Of a stretch of DNA of 64,000 nucleotides, positions 8,761 through 16,196 are shown piece by piece. The notes beneath the pieces are model-generated. The model did no database searches, was not told where the DNA came from, and worked only from the letters and a program-made list of their open reading frames with translations. The DNA is taken from NCBI GenBank assembly GCA_958296165.1, contig OY282447.1, positions 124,001 through 188,000 on the forward strand, in the 5' to 3' direction. This DNA is from an uncultured Pseudomonadales bacterium. Lineage in GTDB: Bacteria > Pseudomonadota > Gammaproteobacteria > Pseudomonadales > Azotimanducaceae. Position 1 is the first letter of the stretch; each line of letters begins with the position of its first letter. A program made the translations under genes and the position numbers.

Positions 8761-10122
8761 ATGGCGGCAGCCGAACGACTGCTGATCGTCAACGCCGAAG
8801 TGGATGGCGCAGCCGGTTTGGATGTGCGCTGTCGACGAGGCTTGATCGCCGAAGTCGGGCCGGCACTCGCGCCCGCCGCCGGCGAAACAACATTGGACGC
8901 CAGCGGCGGCGCATTGCTGCCCGGCTTGCACGACCACCACATCCACTTGGCGGCGCTTGCCGCGGCGGATCGATCCGTGCGCTGCGGCCCGCCGGACGTT
9001 CGCAATCGGGACGAATTGGCGCTGGCTTTGGCGAGTGCTCCAGGCGAAGGCTGGATCCGCGCCATTGGCTACCACGAGTCCGTGGCCGGGATGTTGGAGC
9101 GCGGAACGATCGACGCACTACAACGTCATCGCCCGGTTCGCATCCAACACCGCTCCGGCAAGATGTGGTTCGTCAACTCCAAAGCCGTGGAACTGCTGGG
9201 CTTGGGAGATTCCGACGGTCGGCTGTTCCGGCGCGACCGCTGGCTGCGCGAACGACTGCCGGCGATGGCCGACTGGGATGCCGCATTGCAGGACACCTCG
9301 CGCCAGCTGGCGCGCTACGGCGTCACCGGCGTGACCGAGACCACTCCATCCAATCAAGCGCAGGACGTCGAACGCTATCGGCGCCTCGACCTCTGCCAGC
9401 GAGTGGTTGCCATGGGCGACGAAACTCTTGAAGCCGGCACGTTGAAAGTGATGCTGGACGACGCCGCGCTGCCGACTTTCGAGCAGCTGCTCGGCCGCAT
9501 CCTTGCCGCCCACGAGCGCGCCCGGCCAGTGGCCGTCCATTGCGTTACGCGCACCGAACTCGTGTTCGCACTGAGCGCGTTCCGCGCAGCCGGCACCGTC
9601 CCTGGCGACCGCATTGAGCATGCCTCGATAGCGGACGACGCGACGTTGCGACTGTTTCGGAATACGCACCTCACGGTGGTGACGCAACCGAACTTCATCG
9701 CCGAACGGGGCGATCAATACCTCGCCGATGTAGCGCGAGCCGAGTGCGAGAACCTGTACCGATGCCAAGGCTTTCTCGACGCCGACGTCCCGCTCGGCGG
9801 CGGCACGGACGCGCCGTTCGGCGATGCGGACCCGTGGGCGGCGATGCGAGCGGCGGTCGCTAGACGAAGCGCCAGCGGCATCGTCATCGGCGCCGGCGAA
9901 GCGCTCACGCCGGAGCGCGCGCTGGCGCTCTTCACCACGCCGCCCGGCAACCCCGGCGGCGCACCGCGTCGAATCCAAGCCGGCGCGGAAGCGGACCTTT
10001 GCTTGCTGGACCGGCCGTGGCGACAAGCCCGCTTGGCGCTCACCGCAGCGCATGTACGCGCCACGCTGCTAGGCGGAAGGACTACCTACAACCGCGCGAA
10101 CCGCACGGGTGCCACAACCTAA
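8761..10122 (+). CDS. YtcJ-like amidohydrolase (amidohydrolase_3 type)
   Basis: 453 residues of the metal-dependent amidohydrolase fold: an N-terminal small beta domain, the first metal motif HDHHIHL near residue 59, a lysine-region segment, VAVHCVTRTE near 258, and the late Asp in GGGTDAPFGDADPW near 343. It resembles YtcJ-like enzymes that hydrolyse cyclic or linear amides; the substrate is unknown. It follows the DUF2141 gene by 3 bases. Its stop overlaps the convergent sulfatase stop. Confidence 0.8.
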   Translation: MAAAERLLIVNAEVDGAAGLDVRCRRGLIAEVGPALAPAAGETTLDASGGALLPGLHDHHIHLAALAAADRSVRCGPPDVRNRDELALALASAPGEGWIRAIGYHESVAGMLERGTIDALQRHRPVRIQHRSGKMWFVNSKAVELLGLGDSDGRLFRRDRWLRERLPAMADWDAALQDTSRQLARYGVTGVTETTPSNQAQDVERYRRLDLCQRVVAMGDETLEAGTLKVMLDDAALPTFEQLLGRILAAHERARPVAVHCVTRTELVFALSAFRAAGTVPGDRIEHASIADDATLRLFRNTHLTVVTQPNFIAERGDQYLADVARAECENLYRCQGFLDADVPLGGGTDAPFGDADPWAAMRAAVARRSASGIVIGAGEALTPERALALFTTPPGNPGGAPRRIQAGAEADLCLLDRPWRQARLALTAAHVRATLLGGRTTYNRANRTGATT

Positions 10123-11687
10123 CGCGCCGGTGTGCTCGCCGGCTGCGGTGGCCCGGCGTACGGTTCCAACTCGTAGCGACAGGGCTGTTCCATGAGCCTG
10201 GGATCTGCCTGCTCTCGCAATACGGCTAGAAGCTGCGATTCCATCCGGCCGCGGATGTTGGCGTAGGCGGGATCTGTGGCGACGTTGTGCATGTAGTGCG
10301 GATCTTCCCGCAGGTCGTAGAGTTCTTCGCGGGGGCGCTTGCCAAAGCTCAAATCGAACAGCGGCTCCACGTCCAAATCCTCACGGTGGTGAATCATCCA
10401 GGCCTTGGTGGGGCTCGCATCGATTTCGGCATAGGCGACGAAGGTGTTCGTTGCCAACGTCTCGAAATCCGGGGCCGTGGCACTGTGGTCGTCCAGACCC
10501 TTGGGGTCGCCCATCGGCCAGCGATCCGGCTCGAAGTTGACGATGTAGATGAAGTCCCGCGTGCGCAGGCTGCGTTGCGGATACGGCAGGTAGCCGGCGC
10601 GGGCGAACGCCACATGGCGCTCTCGTCCGGTCACTACGAAATCGCGCTCCTGTTCGATCTGGCCGCTGCCGGCCGCTTCGAGTATCGGCATCAGGCTGCG
10701 GCCAGTCATGCTCTTGGGGATGTCGATGCTGCCGGCTTCGCAGAACGTAGGGCCCAGATCCATGAGGTTCACGAAGTCGTCAACCACGCGCCCAGGCGCG
10801 ACGTGCCCTGGCCAGCGCACGGCCAGAGCCACTTCGCAGCCGATGTCGTAGAGGTTGCACTTGGCACGCGGCATGCCGGGAATGCCGTGGTCGCCGCTGA
10901 CCACGAGCAGAGTGTTGTCGAGCTCGCCGCATGCATCGAGTTCCTCAAGCAGGATGCCGAGGCCCGCGTCCACCGCCAAGCACTCGCCCAAGTAGTCGGC
11001 GGCGTCTTCGCGGATGTCGTGTACATCCGGCAGGAACGCCGGCAGACGGCCGGCAAGATCGTCCGGCTCGATGCCCCACAGCGCCTTGCCGGAACCGCGC
11101 TCCCAAGTGCGGTGCGTGTTGGTTGGCCCCCACCAATAGCAGAACGGCGCATCCACCGGGCGAGCGGCCAGAAAAGCGCGGAAGTTCTCTCGCGTTTCGG
11201 CGTACAGCGCTTGCTTGGCGCCTTCCACGCCCTCCACACCCGCACCTTCGGCGTTGGCGGTGACCCAGTGCGAGAACTGGTTGAAGTTGCCGCCAGCGGG
11301 CTGAAAGCGGGTGCGCGCCCCGCCGATGGGCGCGTTCAACGTGCGCCCCGGGCTCCACACCTTGTATTGATAGCCCACGAAATAGCCGCCCTTGGCTTCT
11401 AGTTCCAGCGGGAACGTGGGAATGTCCTCGTCCCACACCGCACCTTGCAGAATCGCGCCCAGGCCGGTCTGCCAGAAGTACTGCCCGGCGAGGATGGAGC
11501 TGCGGCAGGGCGTACATGAAGGCGCCGGCACCAGGGCGTTCAAGAACAGTGCGCCTTCTGCGGCGATGCGGTCGAAGTTGGGCGTTGCGATGAGCTCGTT
11601 CAGCGAGCCGGGCTGGGCGTGCTGGACATACGCGCTGGCGTAGCGCCCCCAGTCGTCGGCGAAGGCGAACAGGATGTTGGGCTTCAT
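10119..11687 (-). CDS. Sulfatase (alkaline phosphatase superfamily)
   Basis: 522 residues. The N-terminus NILFAFADDWGRY provides the metal-binding Asp pair. The active-site motif is PSCTPCRSSILAG near residue 58, that is C-x-P-x-R with a Cys that must be converted to formylglycine by a maturase. GDHGIPGMPRAK near 265 supplies further metal ligands. No signal peptide is visible, so it may be cytoplasmic or exported after Cys modification in an unusual way. It would desulfate a sulfated organic compound. The stop overlaps the convergent amidohydrolase stop by four bases. Confidence 0.85.
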   Translation of the reverse strand: MKPNILFAFADDWGRYASAYVQHAQPGSLNELIATPNFDRIAAEGALFLNALVPAPSCTPCRSSILAGQYFWQTGLGAILQGAVWDEDIPTFPLELEAKGGYFVGYQYKVWSPGRTLNAPIGGARTRFQPAGGNFNQFSHWVTANAEGAGVEGVEGAKQALYAETRENFRAFLAARPVDAPFCYWWGPTNTHRTWERGSGKALWGIEPDDLAGRLPAFLPDVHDIREDAADYLGECLAVDAGLGILLEELDACGELDNTLLVVSGDHGIPGMPRAKCNLYDIGCEVALAVRWPGHVAPGRVVDDFVNLMDLGPTFCEAGSIDIPKSMTGRSLMPILEAAGSGQIEQERDFVVTGRERHVAFARAGYLPYPQRSLRTRDFIYIVNFEPDRWPMGDPKGLDDHSATAPDFETLATNTFVAYAEIDASPTKAWMIHHREDLDVEPLFDLSFGKRPREELYDLREDPHYMHNVATDPAYANIRGRMESQLLAVLREQADPRLMEQPCRYELEPYAGPPQPASTPAR

Positions 11688-11696
11688 CGTCAGGGG

Positions 11697-12074
11697 CTAC
11701 TCGATCCAGTAGCCCTTGACGATGTCGTCTTCGATCTCTACGTGCAGCGTGCGCAACTCTTCCTCCGATACATCGATAGAGAATAGGAACAACAACGCTA
11801 CTTCCGTTTCCTGTTCACGCAGCGACAAATAGCTCAGCACCTCGTTGCCGTCGGCATTCACATAGCTGCTGTCCGGCACTCCCATGTGCTCTACCACCCA
11901 CGCCCGGCTGGTGGTGCCGGCTCGGATCGTGGCGAGGCTCTCCATCGCCTCGTGGCCGCGTTTGTAGTGCGAATCTGACTGCACGGCCAGAATGCAGCCA
12001 CTCAAGCCGAATGTGCAGACGACGGCCAGTGCAATGGCAATCCAACCGCGCCGAATGGCGGTGATGCTGGTCAT
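11697..12074 (-). CDS. Small lipoprotein, SmpA/BamE-like
   Basis: From the ATG at 12074, with AAGGAG ideally placed upstream, the protein has 125 residues. A signal peptide ends in the lipobox LSGC. The mature part contains a short alpha-beta pattern (TIRAGTTSRAWVVEHMGVPDSSY) like the SmpA/OmlA/BamE fold, which packs in the outer-membrane assembly machinery in some members and is of unknown role in others. A longer upstream reading is possible but lacks a ribosome site. It lies 9 bases before the sulfatase. Confidence 0.75.
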   Translation of the reverse strand: MTSITAIRRGWIAIALAVVCTFGLSGCILAVQSDSHYKRGHEAMESLATIRAGTTSRAWVVEHMGVPDSSYVNADGNEVLSYLSLREQETEVALLFLFSIDVSEEELRTLHVEIEDDIVKGYWIE

Positions 12075-12148
12075 GGTGCGCTCCTTAATGCGAAGTTCTG
12101 AACTCCAGTGGGATTCTCTGCGCACTTGCCTGAACGGTCGCTGAACGC

Positions 12149-13375
12149 CTAAGCCGCCACCGCCGAGCGCCTATACCGCGCGGGGATCGGAAACTTGAAC
12201 ACCCGTGCCGCGTTCAGCCCCAGCACTTTGGCGCGTTCGTCGTCGCTGAGCTGGCCCATCGTGCGCTCGATGGCCTCGGCCGAGTGCGGCCACGTGCCTT
12301 CGTGGTGTGGATAGTCGTTGGCCCACATGAAGTTGTCGATCAAGCCGTGTTCGCGGGCCAAATCCAACCCAGGCTTGTCTTCTTGGAAGGTGGCGAAGCC
12401 GCATTGTCGGAAATAGTCGCTAGGCATCTGCTTAAGCTTCGGGCGCACGAACATGTGGTGTTTGCGGTATGCCTCGTCCAGCGCCCAGATTGCCCACGGC
12501 ACCCAGCCAATGCCCGCCTCCACGCTGCCGAATTGGAGGCCGGGGAAGCGCTCCAGCACGCCCGAAGCGCACAGGTTGGCGATGGGTTCCATGGTCGGCG
12601 CCAGCGAATGCACGGCGTAGTTCACCACTGCGCCGCCGTTGCCGCGCGAGGTGCGCGGGTCGCGGCCGGTGGAAACGTGGAAGGTGATGGGCAGGGCCAC
12701 TTCCTGAATGCACGCCCACAGCCGATCGAACTCCGGCAGGTTGTAGTTGAGGTGCTCGTGATCCGGCGGCCCCCAAATCGGCTTGCAGGGCAGCGACAAA
12801 CCGCGAAAGCCGAGCCCCGCGACGCGCTGGATCTCAGCCACGGCGCCGTCGACGTCGGCAGCGGCCACGCAGCCCATCGGCGAGAGCCTGTCGTTGTAGG
12901 CGCCGAACGTCTCCCAGGCCCAATCGTTCCACACCCGGCACATCGCTTGGCTGAACTCGGCATCGGACGTGGCCCAAATGGTCAAGCCCTTGTTCGGGAA
13001 CAGCACCTCGGCATCCACGCCGTCTGCCGCCAAATCGGCCAAGCGCTGCTCCGGCGTCTCCCCGGCGCCGTTGCGCAAGCCGTCCTCGCCTTCGAACTTG
13101 ATGTTGCGTATCCGCACCGGGCGGAAGCCCTCGGTCTTTTGGTACTTGCGGCCTTGCGCGTCTACCGCGACGCCCGGCAGCCGCTCCCGAAACCGCTTGT
13201 CCATGCGCGTGCGCCACAGATCGGCGGGTTCCTGCACATGGCCGTCCGTAGAGACCATGAAGTACTTGTTGGGATCGTCCGGCCGGGCCGTGCGCGGCCA
13301 GCCCTCGACGCCGGGCGTTTGCAGCCGCCAAGCGTTGTTTGCGTCGGGAGGAGGAATGGCAGGGGCAGCGGTCAC
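12149..13375 (-). CDS. Amidohydrolase family 2 protein (TIM-barrel metal-dependent hydrolase)
   Basis: 408 residues from a GTG at 13375, preceded by AGGAG. The frame is open much further upstream, but that part only shadows the neighbouring amidohydrolase. STDGHVQEPADLW near residue 30 is the amidohydro_2 first-strand motif, with Asp-x-His. LPITFHVSTGRDPR near 230 carries the next His. The C-terminus has the typical ANDYPHHEGTWPHS and GLNAARVFKF. The family includes decarboxylases and hydrolases of aromatic acids; the substrate is unknown. Confidence 0.85.
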   Translation of the reverse strand: MTAAPAIPPPDANNAWRLQTPGVEGWPRTARPDDPNKYFMVSTDGHVQEPADLWRTRMDKRFRERLPGVAVDAQGRKYQKTEGFRPVRIRNIKFEGEDGLRNGAGETPEQRLADLAADGVDAEVLFPNKGLTIWATSDAEFSQAMCRVWNDWAWETFGAYNDRLSPMGCVAAADVDGAVAEIQRVAGLGFRGLSLPCKPIWGPPDHEHLNYNLPEFDRLWACIQEVALPITFHVSTGRDPRTSRGNGGAVVNYAVHSLAPTMEPIANLCASGVLERFPGLQFGSVEAGIGWVPWAIWALDEAYRKHHMFVRPKLKQMPSDYFRQCGFATFQEDKPGLDLAREHGLIDNFMWANDYPHHEGTWPHSAEAIERTMGQLSDDERAKVLGLNAARVFKFPIPARYRRSAVAA

Positions 13376-13446
13376 GAGATGCGTCTCCTGATCAATCGCG
13401 GGGAACGCGGCTACTCTATCACCCCGAACGTCACGGCGCGTCTCGC

Positions 13447-14781
13447 TTACTGGTAGCGTGTACGGATGTCGGCGAGGCCAGCGTCGAGTTCGGCACGGTT
13501 CAAGTAGCGTCCGCGCACCATCACCCCTTCGATACGGCGTGTGTTGGCGATGTCCGCCAGCGGGTCGGCGGCTAGGACGATGAAATCCGCATCCAGCCCT
13601 GGCGCTATCGCACCCCAGATCGCCTCCTGCCCATAGAACCGCGCAGGATCGACGCTGCCCGTGCCTATGGCCTCGAAGGGCGTGAGGCCAGCCGCCACCA
13701 TCGCCGCCAGTTCCCTGTGGATCGAGAAGCCCGGCACGTTGAATATCTGCGGCGAGTCGGAACCGAGCAGGACGGGCACGCCCGCGCGGTACGCAGCGGC
13801 GATGAGGCGCTTGCGCAAGCCGAGGAAAGCGGCTGCGGCGTTCGCATCGAAGCCACCCACCGAGCGAGCGTAGCCGGTGCGCAGGTTGGCGGGCAGATAG
13901 GCGTATTCCGGCCGCGCCTGCAAGTCGGCCAGCTTGCCGGTGACGTTCTCGAGCAAGGTCTCGGTTGGCACCACGGCTGCGCCAGCCGTTTTCAGCGCCG
14001 CCAGCAGAGCCGCTACGCGATCTTCCTCCGCATCCTGCACATCCTGCACATAAGGAACGAGATCCGCGCCGAACCACGACGGCCGACGGTTTGCCAATCG
14101 CTCCGCCGGCACCAGCGTCTCGATGAAGCCATCCATGTGATCGATGGTGTGCTGGCCGGCCCGCAAGCACGCGAACAAACCCACCGACTCGGTCACGTGG
14201 CCAGCGAAGCGGATGCCGACCGCGTTGGCCGCTTCGGCAAGCGCGTGGAATGTCGGCGCGGACATGCCCGGATGGATCTTCAGGAAGTCGTAGCCGGCGG
14301 CGTGCTGTTCGCGCACTCGAGCCGCCGTGCGCTCGGCGTCGCGGGCGCTGCCGCCGCTGAACGAAGGGCCCGACGTGAACAGCGCCGGGCCAAGCACCTC
14401 ATGGCGCGCCAACGCCTCGCGCAACGCAAGGTGGCTCGGATGGCCCAGCATGCCGCGCGCCCGCGTGACGCCGTTCGCCGCCCACAAGAACAACACGTCG
14501 TCCCGATATTGCGCATTGCCTGATCGCGGCGTTGGCACATGGGCGTGCATCTCCGCAAGGCCGGGGATCACGTACCTGCCGCTGAGATCCAACCTCCGCG
14601 CCCCCGCAGCAGGATTGCCCTCGACAAACTTGCCATCTCGCACGAGCAGCGGCATGCGTCGATATTCGGGGCCGTCTCGCATGGTGAGCACGAGTGCATT
14701 TTCGACCGCCAGATCGGCGGCGATGGACACCGCCGCCACGCAAGCGACTACGGCAATAACGAAAAAACGGCGGATCCACAT
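13447..14781 (-). CDS. Secreted amidohydrolase (imidazolonepropionase/prolidase-like)
   Basis: From ATG 14781 the protein has 444 residues. It starts with a clear signal peptide (MWIRRFFVIAVVACVAAVSIAA), so it acts in the periplasm. The metal motif GLAEMHAHVP is near residue 75, the probable carbamylated-Lys region FLKIHPGM near 175, AGHVTESVG near 200, and the final Asp in LLGSDSPQIFNV near 345. It is one of three amidohydrolases within 6 kb. Its stop lies 71 bases from the start of the next one and transcription probably continues through. Confidence 0.8.
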   Translation of the reverse strand: MWIRRFFVIAVVACVAAVSIAADLAVENALVLTMRDGPEYRRMPLLVRDGKFVEGNPAAGARRLDLSGRYVIPGLAEMHAHVPTPRSGNAQYRDDVLFLWAANGVTRARGMLGHPSHLALREALARHEVLGPALFTSGPSFSGGSARDAERTAARVREQHAAGYDFLKIHPGMSAPTFHALAEAANAVGIRFAGHVTESVGLFACLRAGQHTIDHMDGFIETLVPAERLANRRPSWFGADLVPYVQDVQDAEEDRVAALLAALKTAGAAVVPTETLLENVTGKLADLQARPEYAYLPANLRTGYARSVGGFDANAAAAFLGLRKRLIAAAYRAGVPVLLGSDSPQIFNVPGFSIHRELAAMVAAGLTPFEAIGTGSVDPARFYGQEAIWGAIAPGLDADFIVLAADPLADIANTRRIEGVMVRGRYLNRAELDAGLADIRTRYQ

Positions 14782-15143
14782 CGTCCAAACCCCGCTGACC
14801 CGGCTACGATATGCCGAAGCAGGCAGAGTACACAAGCGCGAGCCCGCCGGTTGGCCAAGCAGGCGTTGACTTGCACGCTGCGCTTCTGCTGCCGCCAACG
14901 CGGATTGCAGCACAACGGTTCGACAATCCAGGCAGCGGTCCGGCGGATCTCGACCTTCGCCGGCCTCAGAACCATACTCCGCCACCGTCCCTACGGGCCG
15001 CAAGGGAGATGAACGCGACTTTATTCAAGGAGCACATCTCGCGCAGACGGCCATTGGCGGTCGCGCGATCGCGCCACGCTACGCCGTTCTTGACGCAGCC
15101 CATGCGCTTGGCGGCGGTCGTCTCCGACGGTATCGCGTGCGCG
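14782..15143. other. Intergenic stretch with no supportable gene
   Basis: About 360 bases between two minus-strand genes, likely carrying the promoter for the secreted amidohydrolase; a TATCGT hexamer lies roughly 30-40 bases before its ATG. Open frames crossing the region have no protein-like features. Confidence 0.45.
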
Positions 15144-15680
15144 TCATCCGCCTCGGGCGGCCGACCGGCTGTTGGCGGCGCGCCTGGACAGTCCTGCCTC
15201 CGTCGGCCCCAAGATGTGATCCGTCAGAATCGACAAGTCGTTGCCGCTCTCCCGCGACTGTGCCGCGAACTGCTCCAAGTCGCCGCAGGGCAACGTAGAA
15301 AGAACACGGACAACCTTCGGCAGCGCATCGCCCCGCGACCGGATCTTGCTCGCCTCAATCCCATGCGATTCGAGGAATTGCCTCACCCGCCAAAGATCGG
15401 GAAGAAACCCTTTTCCTTCATACGCGAATGCAAGCTCCTCGACGACGGAACGGACGTCGTCGCTCGCTGCCGCGTCTCGCACCAACTCGCCAACCGATTT
15501 CCGCTGCCGCACTCTTCTCTTCGACGCGGTTCTGGTCTTGATGCTGTTGCGGATTTGCTCAAGCTCGCGCTCAACTACAGCGATGTCCACGTCTTCTATG
15601 CGCGCAAGTTCCTGTAGCACCCGCTGCCGGCCGTTGAAGGCAACAAGGAGCAGCACTTGCATGTGGAGCTCCTGGTTCAT
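15144..15680 (-). CDS. Unknown protein translationally coupled to a mini-ParA
   Basis: 178 residues, unrecognised. It is mostly alpha-helical and charged, with a basic patch KTRTASKRRVRQRK near residue 50 and no membrane segment. Its ATG overlaps the stop of the ParA-like gene as ATGA, so the two are one operon. That setting and the basic stretch would suit a ParB-like or DNA-associated partner, but no such domain is visible. Confidence 0.55.
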   Translation of the reverse strand: MNQELHMQVLLLVAFNGRQRVLQELARIEDVDIAVVERELEQIRNSIKTRTASKRRVRQRKSVGELVRDAAASDDVRSVVEELAFAYEGKGFLPDLWRVRQFLESHGIEASKIRSRGDALPKVVRVLSTLPCGDLEQFAAQSRESGNDLSILTDHILGPTEAGLSRRAANSRSAARGG

Positions 15681-16021
15681 CCTTCGGCACTTGCGCCAAT
15701 GGCCTGCAGGATGTCGTTCTTTAGCCTGCGGAGCCCTTCAATACGATCCCACCGAGCATGTGGAGTTTGCGAAAGCGGCGTCCCCAGTCGTGCCGCGCTG
15801 GCGTAAGTGCGCGAATAGGGAATCTGGTAGTCGAACACTCGCCATCCCCGCTCGTTCGACACCTCCCGCACTTGCTTGATTGCCTGCTGCTTTTCCGAGT
15901 TGTCGGCATACTCCGACTGTTCATTCAGGACGAGGCCGGTCGCCGCATGGGCGAGTTGCGACGCGACTATCGTCTTGCCGACTCCGCCTTCCATGTTGAT
16001 CTTGCTCACCGCCACGGCCAC
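15677..16021 (-). pseudogene. ParA/MinD-type ATPase lacking its central part
   Basis: 114 residues from a GTG at 16021. The first 27 are the ParA start with the deviant Walker A GGVGKTIVAS. The chain then jumps directly to what is normally the C-terminal third (TGLVLNE ... VFDYQIPYSRTYASAARLGTPLSQ). About 130-170 residues, including switch I, Walker A-prime and Walker B, are missing without breaking the frame. It is either a decayed ParA or a functional mini-protein; the intact frame and the coupled neighbour keep the second option open. Confidence 0.65.
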
Positions 16022-16080
16022 GTTCGTCCCAACGCCGCGCCACGGGCAAGACCCTACGCTTGGCTGCCGTCACGCGTCAA

Positions 16081-16196
16081 GCCGCGTGTACGGGGTTCCC
16101 GGTTCTACTTGCTCACTCCCGACACTTCCCGCTGACCTACAATCCGCCGTACAGCCGCCCCGCGCAGAACAAGAACCCAAGGAGGCGAGCCGACCC
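16081..16196 (+). promoter_or_regulatory. Class A leader of array copy 1
   Basis: This 5' region is nearly identical to that at 27151-27268 before copy 3. A TACAAT hexamer at 16138-16143 is a candidate -10 box 54 bases before the ATG, and AAGGAGG at 16179-16185 is the ribosome site. The last 70 bases are shared with all other copies. Confidence 0.5.
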
